This document shows positions 33,301 to 43,764 of a DNA stretch of 64,000 bases, in pieces. The notes below the pieces were generated by a model, which saw only the letters and a list, made by a program, of their open reading frames with translations, searched no databases and was not told where the DNA came from. Both the position numbers and the translations under genes were made by a program. Origin of the DNA: Metallyticus violacea. Its lineage: Eukaryota; Arthropoda; Insecta; Mantodea; Metallyticidae. The DNA is taken from the NCBI GenBank assembly GCA_030762175.1, contig CM060831.1, positions 67,500,001-67,564,000 of the forward strand, in the 5' to 3' direction. The number at the start of each line of letters is the position of its first letter. The stretch's first letter is position 1.

Positions 33301-34315
33301 TAGCACAGCACAAAAATCACAATTCAAATATAAGCTTGTTGAAGAACTTATAATTTCAAAAAATTATGGATTGTAAAAACGTATTCATAACAAAAAACTA
33401 ATTTGGCATGTATAGTTTTCCTAGTTCTTGGTGAGGTGTTACACTTAATATCAATTTACCTTTTTAAGAGCTATGATACACTCAACTACATCTTGCAATG
33501 GGGAAGTATCGAATTTTGATAACTATGAACCCCTTAGTGACTCATCAGCACACAGAGGGCACATCATGACCTCCAAAGTTAATTGCAAGCATGAGATGTT
33601 AATAAGCTACAGTCTCCCGGCTCATTTTGCCATTAACTAATTAATTAACTGCGCCGTCGTCCATACAGAGAAGCACGCATAAACTCATCGTATATATCCT
33701 CCATAGCAAGTCTATGGTCATTCACTTAAAACATCCCTACGTACGAGAGAGAAAGCTTTGGCTTTCATTCGTTTTCAAAGACTTGGAGAGCACAGCTAAA
33801 AGAGTAATTAGGCGTACGAGTGTTTGGGACTGCAGAGTTCTAAAACCTGACCTTTCCTGAGGTAGAAACAGCAGTTTGCTGATTATTCTGGTTCTTCTTT
33901 CAGGATATAAATAAGACACAAAATTGCAGAGTGTTTTTGTAAATCTGAGTATGCACTTGGGAGGTCCTGGGTTTGATGCCTTGTCTTTCCTTGGTCGCTA
34001 TAGAAAACAGTGGGCTAGTTTTTTTCCATTATAAACCTCTAAAAAGTAGTTTCTAGGTAAAACGAAATAAAATATATAGAAGCTTTTATGCACCTATGAC
34101 CATCGAACAGTAAACTAGGAAGGCAGCTAACAAAAATTCGCCATCTGTCGGTCAATAACTGAACTTAATACAGTTATCACAAATCAGCTGATGTCCCAGA
34201 TTTAAGCACTTCCATTTCATACCTCTATTCTCCCATCAAGTCAAAAGTTTTAGCACTCTTTCATTTTTCTGAGTGCTCGCGTTTTTACTGTTACATACAT
34301 TCATTTTCAAATCTG
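30310..34315. other. 4 kb without recognisable gene or repeat family
   Basis: AT-rich and without known motifs. Noteworthy points only: G-rich words at 31378-31395 and 31538-31548; a minus frame of 104 codons at 32232-32546 with no family resemblance; near 33945-33985 a weak tRNA-like promoter word (GGAGGTCCTGGGTTTGATGCC). Confidence 0.4.
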
Positions 34316-34325
34316 ATCTGGCGGG

Positions 34326-34528
34326 TTTTTTTCGGGCGTAAAATTCCTAAGTATTGCTTCCTTCGGAAGGGAAGTAAAGCCGTGGGTCCCTTGTCGTACA
34401 TTTACGGCACGAAAAAGAACCTCAAGCCTGAAAGAGATGCCTCTGAGCAAAATTTGTCGGCCGTTTCATGCCCTGAGTTGAATGGGATGCTGATGACCTG
34501 AGATGAGCGTCCATAAATAAATCAGTCA
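34326..34528 (+). mobile_element. SINE1, head lost
   Basis: Plus-oriented body and tail: TTTTTTTCGGGCGTAAAATTCC, GGAAGGGAAGTAAAGCCGTG, GAGCAAAATTTGTCGGCCG, GGGATGCTGATGACCTGAG, then GCGTCCATAAATAAAT. The tRNA-like head is missing, consistent with 5' truncation. Confidence 0.9.
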
Positions 34529-34589
34529 AAAAAAATTTTTATCTGATTAGCTAATTCTATAACATCCTTAAATAAGTACTCTTTATTTT

Positions 34590-35178
34590 CATTACATTAC
34601 ATTTCAAAAATTATTTGATCATTTTATGATTTTGAAGCAGTATTTATCGCATGACTCCGTTATAATTTCAATGTAATTTATATATTGTAAATATTTTATG
34701 ATATATTATTTTGTTTAATTCATAATGATTATATTGTGTATCCATCCTAATGTATAATTCCAGGGTATAAGCTTTTGTATCATAACTCTATAGCAGGAAA
34801 ATATTTCAAGAAGATGAAATAGCAAAATGTAACGAAAGGCAAGTTTTATGTCTTTTTAATGGCCAAGTGCTCTTTAAGCTGCCCCTTCAAAAGTTATTGG
34901 ATGATTTTATGATTTTGAAACAGTATTTATCGCATCCCTGTGTTAATTTTTTAATATAATTTATATATTGGAAAAATTTTATATATTATTTTGTTTAGTT
35001 CATGATGCTAATATTATGTATTCATACTAATGTAATTCTATGATATCAGTTTTTATATGATAACTCTTGTACAACTCAATGTTAACAGGAAAGAATTTCA
35101 AGATGATGAAATAGCGAAATGTAACAAAAGGTGACCAAGAAAGGCAAGTTTTATGTCTTTTTAACAGCCAAGCGTCAG
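34590..35178. repeat. tandem duplication, ~290-bp unit, two copies
   Basis: Copy 1 (about 34598-34877) and copy 2 (about 34885-35178) share TTTTATGATTTTGAA.CAGTA, TTTATCGCAT, ATATATTATTTTGTTTA.TTC, ATAACTCT, ATTTCAAGA.GATGAAATAG and GGCAAGTTTTATGTCTTTTT. They differ by scattered substitutions and a short insertion in copy 2 (TGACCAAGAAA). No protein frame is shared, and no tRNA-like or TIR signal is visible. Confidence 0.85.
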
Positions 35179-35179
35179 G

Positions 35180-36125
35180 CGGAGGGTAGTTATGATTTGT
35201 ACTTGGTCGCGTCAGAACGCTGCGGCTATTCGCATAACTTAGTTTTGAGCAAGTAAATCCTTTTTGTATATTTGGAACTTCTGATTCGTTCGCTTAGAAA
35301 AAGTAATACTTCTAGTGCAGAGTGAGTAGTGGAAAGTTTGCGTGTAGTAATTAGAGGGCCGATGGCCTAAACGTGAGGGCAGGTGCAGTCCTAAGATCAG
35401 AATCAGATTCTGTTTATCATCTCCTTCGCAAAGTAATGTTACGAGGTTTATAGAGTCATTACGCCGAACCCGGTATTTTTAGCAACGTCTGCTAAATGTA
35501 AACAACGTTACCATCAATAAACTGTGTAGTGTAAAATGTTGCGTCGTGTAATTATTGTAACGAAAAATATCCTCTCCTAGTCCTGTTGAGTGAGCTTATC
35601 AAAACAGCGAAAATTACCCTCAGATTCTATTGTCTAGAATTGAGGGCAACAGACCCAGGCAATCAATAACAACAAACCCCTTCAAATTTGGTACCCAACA
35701 TTTGGGGCTCATACAGCTACAACAGAGCACAATTTCGAATAGGCGCCCAGCTTGGGGCTGCCATACACAAAGCACATTTCAATTTTTAGGCTTCTGGTTC
35801 TTTTACTTATAAATGCTGTTCAAAGTGTTCTAAAGCACAAATGTATTAATTTTATTAATTTATGGGATTATGCTTATAATTGTAAACAATAAAACCTATA
35901 TTCCGAATAGGTGCGCCAGTGTATCTTGTTTCAATTTTCAAAAGTAATATTAACTAAACCGTTTAAGTTTATATGACATTTAAAGGTTAAAGCCAAAATT
36001 TAAACATTAAACTTTCTCTATTTTAATTATAAAATGCAATCCAGTGCAAAGCCTATAAAATTCAGAGTCAATAATTCATATTATGGTTTCATATGAAGAT
36101 GATAATGCTGATTAAATGGAAAATT
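35180..36125. other. mixed-composition spacer, no recognisable gene
   Basis: 35180-35560 is less AT-rich than the surroundings and has an AATAAA at 35516, so it might be transcribed, but no frame longer than 60 codons exists. The remainder is AT-rich. Confidence 0.35.
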
Positions 36126-36129
36126 AATT

Positions 36130-36600
36130 GCTAGTATCCTAGCTACCGAAAACTAATATGCACGTGAAACGGAACATATCCGATTTAACGCCCTAACGAC
36201 TCATAGATAGCACCTGTGTAACTACATTAAATAAGTTCATTTTCACAGGTTCGTATATTAAGTAAAGGCTATAATGCTCAATAAAAAGCCACAAACATTT
36301 AATAGTAATAGCTATTTAGCTATGTTAATTTAAGAAGTTCATTTACCTATGTTATTACATAAGATAAAAGCCATAATATTCGATTTAAAACTCCAAACAT
36401 TCATTGACAATATGTTTTAATCATATAAATGTAATACGTTCATTTGCACGTGTTTTTATGTTAGGAAAAGGCTTTAGTTTTCAATTCAAATAACAAATAT
36501 TGGTTGGTAATACGTTTTAAATCGTATAAATCTAGTAAGCTCATTTATATAGATTCCGTGTATCAGATAAGGGCTACTACAATGTATGTCTTAATATGTG
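36130..36600. repeat. diverged tandem repeat, ~101-bp unit
   Basis: The anchor GTTCATTT (or GCTCATTT) starts at 36235, 36337, 36438 and 36539, spacings of 102, 101 and 101. Each anchor is followed after about 25-35 bases by an A(A)GGCT-like or AAGCC-like word, and after about 60 by CAAACATT or CAAATATT. A fainter unit may precede 36235. The regular period with strong divergence fits an old minisatellite or satellite remnant. Coding frames do not persist. Confidence 0.75.
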
Positions 36601-36604
36601 TGAC

Positions 36605-39130
36605 AATATCGAATAAGAAAAATGTAACGATTCAAAGGAACACATACATAGCCAAGAATACGAAAAGATTAAAACTCAGATAAGAAAAGTGTAATACTAA
36701 GTGAATCAACCAATGGCAAGCGTAACAGCATTAATAATGTGTACCAAGAATGAAACACGAGACAATTGCGACTAAATAGAAATTAACGAATCTCATTCGC
36801 TTAGTATACGTATGTTGAAAATATAATGCATTGTCATGTATGGTATTATTACAATCCTATTGTAATAAGTGACGCTTTATATCTCAAAAATTTATTAGTT
36901 ATGCATTGGTTTCCGTAGAGGGAAGTTGTGTTTTAAATTCCATTAGCAAAAATCGTAGTTCGTACTCCGTAAAGTGAAGCTACATTTTAACATTACTAAA
37001 GATAAGTGGCGATTAATATTTTGGAAGAAATTACAAAATTATTATTTGTGGTGAATGATAGGAGATACACGAGTTTGGATTAATATTCATAGGAAATTAG
37101 TATACAAGTTACAACAGGACAAAAAGCACAGTTTTCGGAAGAGAAATGTAAATCTGTCTCGTATTCAGTCTGCATGTAATAATGTTTTCAGAGCATATCG
37201 TATGATAATAACAAAACATTAATAAACTCCGTAGAGTTCTACCCATTGTGATAGAATTATACTTAAAACCACACTTCTTTCACCCCAGAAGTACCAATCT
37301 GAAAAATCCAGCTATAATATCAAACCCTGAACTGACTGAGTATATTGCGGTGATTGGTGCGTCAACATCTACGACGACAAATGTCAACGTCGGCGTCATG
37401 CTTTTAATTTCCGCTACAACCGTCAACAAACATATGCTTCAGCGTTGAAGAGGAAGAGTAGAGGCACTGAACATGGATAGAAGGAGTAAGGCGTGTACAT
37501 TGAAACAAACACCTTTGTTTTAGTAACAGTGAATTATCATCAGAACAATATTTTCATACACACTTAAAATTAATATTACTTGCAGAACCTCTAATAGTTA
37601 TATATTTATAATAACAGGATGAACAGAATAGATGTTTTGCAAACTATTTACAAAGGAGGAGCAATGCGACGTTCGTGCTATGGTCAACAACCACGTGCAT
37701 TTGTTGATATCAAAACGCAGCTTTCATCAAACAGAGATGCTCCCTTTGCAAATGCTGGATGTACTTCTTACAGCCTGCAGAAGAAATTGTTTTTTCTGTT
37801 TATCCTGGACGTCTAAGCAATTGTATTCCTCAATTAGGGAATATTGCGTTCAGCTCCATTGCTAACGTAATTAGATCTGTTGCCAATGCAGTTCCTATCA
37901 GAAGGCCAGAGTTCGGAATCGAATTCTGTGAGCTTCACAAAATGTGTAAACACGCTTCATAAGCCTTTGATGTTAGAGAATGACCAAATTCATCGGTTTA
38001 GGGATTCTCTCGCATAACGCTTCTGATTAAAATAGATTCTATACCTAACTTACAGCTGGTAGCATCTTTTTGTAGACCATTTTGTATTTTCTTGAGTTCT
38101 TCTCTGCAGCCAATAGATTCTTCTCATATACTTTTAACATCTATAATAAAAAACACGAGTTTTCTCAGCACTATAAGGTATACTGAAGCATAAACCTACA
38201 TAACCTTACGATTTTAGCCCAATCATAATATAGCGTTGTTACCCCGCATGATTTGTTATGCTTCATGAAGCTATTAACCCATATGATTAGATCTTAAGGC
38301 TAAATTTATAATTTTCCTCACAAACATATTGAAATTTCGTTAACATATTACGAAAGTACAAAATGAATTAATATATAAATAAAAATATAGTATTACTATA
38401 TAATTACAAGGTCCCCATATTATTATTAACTTCAAAAATTTAGAAGAACCATTGCTACAACGGCGTTACATTTGTTTGTTGAAAAATGTGCAAAAACAAA
38501 GAGCTTCTGCTGTTCTAACTATAAACATGACTTTCAGGTATCTATCTGCCGAATTCCCTGCAAACTACATAAAATAGCTTGGCGTTATTTCCCCAAGACA
38601 CCGTATGTCAGTAAAATCCATAGCTCCAACTTTTCAAAAAGACTCTATTCAGGTCGATATTACTCTCTGAGTGGTCCTTATTAATATCATTTTGAAGAGC
38701 TATCATAAAATAAGGGAAGTTATCTCTTTGGCGGGTATCGGAAGACGAGCAATGTTCTACTGCTGGAGAATCTTCGACAGCATTAGAACCATTTAAAAGA
38801 ACAGCAGTTGGAAATGCAGCTTAAAATCACGCCCTCAAATAGTATCGCATAAGAGGAAACTATACCAGCTTCCTCTTTAATCTTCAATGGAAATTGTTGT
38901 TTTGAGCATTTTCAATTTGACAGCATAAATGGCTTTGGTTATCCAACATGAACCAGAAAAAGAAATCTAGCTCCCTGAGGTGATAACTTACATGGAAATT
39001 AAAACTTACGAATTCCTATAACCATTACAAGGTAACTCCTTGTTCATTTCGTCTTTAATATCGACAACAAAACTTTCCGTGAACTCATCAAGCGTATGTG
39101 GTAATTTGGGCTTATCCAGTAAGATTGAAG
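36605..39130. other. no recognisable gene
   Basis: Overlapping open frames at 37619-37962 and 38472-38684 resemble no family I know. They could be remnants of old elements. Confidence 0.35.
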
Positions 39131-39139
39131 ATTAGTACG

Positions 39140-40012
39140 TATTTATACAAGTTCTCTTTAATAATTTTGTTGATATCATCAATTCATCCTCATAATTTTG
39201 ATGGTCTTTCTCAAAGTAGTTCCTGTTGGACGAAATGCATCTGTCCCAGAGTTTCTGCCACTCTTCAAAGACATGCTGGGAACCATTTCTGATAGGTTCT
39301 TCAGAATCGCCTACGTAGCCTTCACCACTTACATCTGATGATGGAAAATACCTCCCAGGAGTATTGTTTTCCCTCTCTCTTTGGGCAAAAGGAAACAGCC
39401 ACACAGGATTAAACCTGCACTATTAACAGGGCGAGGGTCACATTTCATATTTTTGTGGGATACTCAGCAATAACATTTGCGGCATCCGGCTTGTTGCATG
39501 GAAATGCGGCCTTTTGCCTGTGATGATGCATTGCAGAGTTCCCAGACAAATTTATTGTATTGCCCAAATACAGTCATTCCTTGAATATCGAAAAATGAGA
39601 TGACGATAACTTTCCCAGCAGAAGCACCCACTTTTGCTATTTTTGATGTTGGTGATTATGGTTATTTCCACACAGAGCTTTGTTGTTTTCTCTCTGAATA
39701 AGTTTCATAACCAGTTTGAAAGAAACTCCGCATCTTCCTGTAACCTCTTTAATTGCATGTAAACCTTTTGTTCGGAAATCATCGGTCTTGGAACCCACCG
39801 TGCACAAACACGTCTCATATGCAACTTATCAATTAGTATCAGAAATTCTTACAGTATTCCCTTAATGATAGCAGCGGTGTTAATGTTTTCTTCCGTTAGA
39901 GTTACATGGTAGAACAAATTCTTCATAGGCTTCCGTAACATTAAATAGGCCTCAGGCTGAAGATTTGTTGAGACGAAAGCAAATTTTCAGAGCAGCATAT
40001 CGTGAACAAAAG
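39140..40012 (-). pseudogene. mariner-type transposase, nearly complete order but decayed
   Basis: Minus-strand pieces run from N- to C-terminus: LKICFRLNKSSA and EAYEEFVLPC near 39900-40010 ('FC..LnKSatEAy.ml..ay'); HMRRVCARWVPRPMISEQK near 39770-39825 ('kvcaRWVPr.Lt.eqK'); FFDIQGMTVF near 39575-39600 ('fFDikGiv..e'); CGCFLL/WLFPFA near 39390 ('FWLFPKLK'); and FEEWQKLWDRCISSNRNYFE near 39190-39260, the C-terminus. The second half of the helix-turn-helix is deleted and the catalytic Asp boxes are damaged. Its right end resembles the mariner at 1-230. Confidence 0.75.
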
Positions 40013-40014
40013 AA

Positions 40015-40345
40015 GTGGTATTTAAGTTCTATAATACTGCGAGCAAACCTGCGTTAATGTATGGTAGTGAATCATGGGTCTTGACGATGAATTGAAATAG
40101 GTCAGATGAGATTTTTAAGACCATTAGTAGGAGTGGCTAGAAGAGATCATATCAGAAAGTATTTTATTTGCCAACAACTCAAAAGTCCAAAACATTACTG
40201 AGGAAAATCAACCGCACAGAAAGAAATGGAAAGACCATGTAAATAGGATAGAAGAGCGCAGATACGTAAGATTGTATTTCAATACAAACCAGCAGGACGC
40301 CCAAGGAAGAGATGGATAGACCAGTATTTCTGAAAATCGTTGTTT
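40015..40345 (+). pseudogene. LINE ORF2, C-terminal relic
   Basis: Plus strand reading: LKFYNTASKPALMYGSESWV and LTMN, followed after frameshifts by R.G (from 'lR...G.tr.D.irn'), and at the end the block giving AGRPRKRWIDQYF in one frame. The insect LINE C-terminus is 'kfYk.vavPtLlYGsEtWvl....'..'rpGRpr.RW.dq'. The middle is broken. It starts at the right end of the mariner, head to head with it. It is distinct from the LINE at 3325. Confidence 0.7.
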
Positions 40346-40419
40346 CGGAACGGGAAAAAAGTACCCAGACCTAGAATGGGAAGAGGAGGAGGAAGTGAAA
40401 GAGGAGAGGAAGAAGAAGA

Positions 40420-40860
40420 ACACTCATATGTGTGGTCACAGTTTCCTTGGGAATGCCGTGCGTCTTTCGGCAGCGAACTCCGTATGTTGGGGCTCGCTAA
40501 GTCAGGTGAACTCCAGATTTTCCAGGACTATCAAAGAAGGCAATGAAAGTATTAATATCTTTCGTAACAAATCAGTGTGTGAAAAATCACGCTCAACACT
40601 CATTTATCTAAAAAAAAAAAAAAAAAAAAAACAAGTACAGAAATCATTTGGAAAATACATTCTCTCATTCAGGAATAAAAACTAACGAATGATATTGTGC
40701 CATTAGATATTGTTAGCTATTAATGTTTAATATATTTTAGGTTATTTTAATGTATGAGTATTACTATTGTCAAAACGATACACTACATTAAAAAGGTGAA
40801 TAATGAAAAATAGGCATATGTTTATACCTGTAAATCAGTGACAAACGCTTTAAAAATATT
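40420..40860. repeat. unknown dispersed repeat, copy 1 (copy 2 at 54735)
   Basis: Aligns in the same orientation with 54735-55180: GAACACTC, CACAGTTTCC, then TATCAAAGAAGGCAATGAA, GTGTGAAAAA, CATTTGGAAAATAC, and near the end GTAAATCAGTGA. Copy 1 has an extra ~60 bases after the first block and an A20 run at 40612-40631. No coding, TIR or tRNA-like head was recognised. Confidence 0.6.
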
Positions 40861-41017
40861 AAGGATACTAATTTAGGATTTTAACTTAGAATTAAATCTT
40901 AGGGTCCGTGGTCATATAAATTTGCTCTAGAGTATAAGAAGGACCGAATCTTGTTGATTTAACGGTAGGCACTGTTTATTCTCTATTAACTGTTCCACGA
41001 TTATTACAAACTTTATG

Positions 41018-41293
41018 TCGGTCCTGGAGGTGTAGTGGTAACCATACTTTCCTTCTAAACCCAAGACCGATGGCTTTTTTCGGGCGTAAAAATCCTAAGT
41101 ATGACTTCCTTCGGAAGGGAAGTAAAGCCGTGGGTCCCGTGTGGTATGTACATTTACGGCACGAAAAAAAACCTCAAGTCTGAAAGAAGAGGCCTCTGAG
41201 CAAAATTTGTCGGTCGTTACGCTCTGAATTGAATGGGACGCTGATGACCTGAGATGTTAAAGAGCGTCCGCAAATAAACAAAATCAATCAATA
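41018..41293 (+). mobile_element. SINE1, full length with 12-bp target-site duplication
   Basis: Plus-oriented. The head TCGGTCCTGGAGGTGTAGTGG has a box A-like segment, but box B is mostly deleted. The body (TTTTTTCGGGCGTAAAAATCC to GAGCAAAATTTGTCGGTCG) and tail (GATGTTAAAGAGCGTCCGC, AATAAACAAAATCAATCAAT) are intact. Flanked by ACAAACTTTATG at 41006-41017 and 41294-41305. The duplication is perfect, so this is among the youngest insertions visible. Confidence 0.95.
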
Positions 41294-41309
41294 ACAAACT
41301 TTATGGAAA

Positions 41310-41895
41310 GAAGAACAAAAAATGCTAATAGTCCAACTTATGCATTATATTGATTGCTGGTTGCAGGTTTCAAAAATGTCTCCTTTCTCGTCCATAAGCA
41401 ATCCTGATTTTTAAAAAAAAAATGCAATACATGGGTATTATAATTAAATGTTTTAAAAATTAAATGTAAATTCCTGCAGCATTTTTGTTGACCCAATCTT
41501 GTATTGCATCACATTTCTGGAAAAATCCTAGCGATGTTATAAGCGATTAAGATATTAGCCGTAAGCTGTTTTTCGGAATAAACTGATGATTCACACAAAT
41601 GTTTAAGACATGACCACAGGATAAAATACCAAAAATAATATCGCGTGCACCATGCCATACATGAAGTCTGTAATCATTCCAACATTCAGGTTTTACACAA
41701 AAACGTGTAAACAAGGATGTTCTTCTATAGTTTTCAAACGCTAATATCATAAGGGGTTTTAAATACTAATTCATAGATTAGGACAAAGCGTTCCTGGTCT
41801 GTAGAGTAATTATGGTATACTTTTCTATTTGTCGCATCGCAAAAGTCATATAAAAGAATGCAAGATTATACATTAATTCAGTTGTTATTGCATTC
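41310..41895. other. AT-rich spacer
   Basis: A minus open frame of 67 codons (41547-41750) matches no known family. No repeat signal was seen. Confidence 0.4.
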
Positions 41896-41900
41896 TTCTA

Positions 41901-43110
41901 CTTTATCAGAGTTAGAGACTTGACTTTCGAATGACCTGTACACTTGTTCTCATGATTCCACTTTCCCAAAGGCATGTACTTTTCTAATTTACATACCATG
42001 AGATTGTTGTCATTTGTCAGTTAGGTGTCTTTTATTTAAGGACGCTCTTTCACATCTTTGATCATTAACGTCCAATTCAATTCAGAGGGGGAAACGGGCG
42101 ATACATTTTGCTGAGGCCTCTTGCTTCAGGCCAGACACGGGACCAACGGCTTTACTTCCCTTCCGAAGGGTCCTATATTTAGGATTGTTACGCCCTAAAA
42201 ATCCACCCACACTGGCCGAGTATGAACCTGCTAGCCTGAGGCAAGAATGATTATTACTAGACCGCCAGGAACGATTGTCATTTGTCGCAGCAGGTCAAGA
42301 CGCATTTTGCCTATTACATAACTGCTAACAAATGTCGCACAATTAAGGTTTTAATATCTCGCTCCTCCTATTTACTAGTTGGCTTTAGAACAATCAAAAG
42401 TATCTTTGGATGCGGTAGAAATGTGTACATAGGTTTTACGACTGGAAAGAGGGTGAGAATAGGAAGAAATGGTCTCGGAAATTTCGTTGTAGTGCTGACT
42501 CCAAGCTACAATGATCATGATAAGTCCAAGTTCATAAAATGTACCTACTATAGCTCTAAAAACCCTGGCCACTTACACAAAAATCTGTACACTCACCGAC
42601 AGTGAGTGCCTAGCTATGGACATACACCATATCTCAGTTTAGCTATGACGTTGATCTATATCGATGCCGGTAGTTCCATATTGAAGCGTTTGAGACAATT
42701 CACTCCTACTCTCCAATTGCTTAGTGTTATGGCAAATTCTTTGTACATATTTTTTCTGCGCCCTGTATAAAGCTGGATACTAGTTCTTAGTATCGCCTTA
42801 TAGTTCAAAAAATAAGAAAGTGTAGTGTTTAAAGATGCGATACAAAAAAAGACAGCTTGCATGCATAGCCTGTTAGTGGCAAATCTACTTGTGGTTAATT
42901 TACGAGAATGGCCGCAAGTAAGTAACTTCATGGTGTTATCTGCTCGTGAATTTTTCATAGGTAGCAGACATCACGCACGTGTTTCCGGATTTTTATTTTA
43001 GAAAAAAAGAAATGGTATGTAAATTAGAAAATTACATGCCTTTGGGAAAGTGGAATCATGAGAACAGGTGTACAGGTCATTCGAAAGTCAAGTCTCTAAC
43101 TCTGATAAAG
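41901..43110. mobile_element. non-coding element with 99-bp near-perfect TIRs (family C)
   Basis: Left arm 41901-41999 and right arm 43012-43110 are inverted repeats with two mismatches over 99 bases. The arms begin CTTTATCAGAGTTAGAGACT and end TCTAATTTACATACCAT. TA lies directly outside both arms, consistent with TA target-site choice, though a weak similarity continues a few bases further out. The interior, about 0.85 kb without the nested SINE1, encodes no transposase I can recognise on either strand (frames at 42282-42605 plus and 42656-42958 minus are unidentified). The near-identity of the arms implies recent activity, presumably driven in trans. Confidence 0.85.
42019..42274 (-). mobile_element. 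SINE1 nested in the family C element, with target-site duplication
   Basis: Minus-oriented: TTTATTTAAGGACGCTCTTT, CAATTCAATTCAGAGGGGG, GGGACCAACGGCTTTACTTCC, CTGGCCGAG, and the head ends at CCGCCAGGA. Flanked by TTGTCATTTGTC at 42007-42018 and 42275-42286. It inserted just inside the left TIR, so it is younger than the element. Confidence 0.9.
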
Positions 43111-43114
43111 TAAA

Positions 43115-43760
43115 ATATGAGGTATTTCACTTAGAACAATAACATGACATTCTATTGTGCCTATCAGTTATTAATATGCTTAATTCTGCAACCTCTTAAT
43201 AATGGTATGTTTTTAATTTTCATACTATCATTTCTATGGGCCTCGCTTAACGCAATAGTGTAGTCTCAGCAGACAGTAACTGGCATTACAGAACAGATAA
43301 ACCACTAGGAGATAAATCTTAGCATTAATTAAATGGAATATTTTTGAAACTTTAAAACTGTGAACGTAACTTAACTGCCAATGTCTATAATGCAAGGTCG
43401 TTCCCTCTTGGATTCCCAATCCTTGGGTTTTTTATTTTGGGCAAAATCAATCAATCAAATCCGCAAAAATAAGCAGGGCTGTAAAACATGTGGTGAACAT
43501 TTCGGAAGAACAGTGAATAAAAAATATGCTTAGACCACTGGTTCCAAATTTTACCTCAATGAGAGCTGCCTTTGAAGATCTATATGAGTGTGTGGACCTC
43601 TAAGATTAAATTCTAAGTTCAAAATTCATTTATATATATAATATAAATGAAAAATAAAAAATAAAATAACACTATTAACAATGTAACAAATTAACAGTGA
43701 TAATAAAAGTAGATAAAGATAAAACACTTAGATAAAGTCACACTTGACATTGCTATATTT
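43115..43760. other. AT-rich DNA, probable 3' flank of the Penelope-like element
   Basis: No gene was recognised. The stretch 43500-43760 lies directly downstream of the Penelope-like ORF (minus strand) and may hold its 3' untranslated part. Confidence 0.35.
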
Positions 43761-43764
43761 CGAA

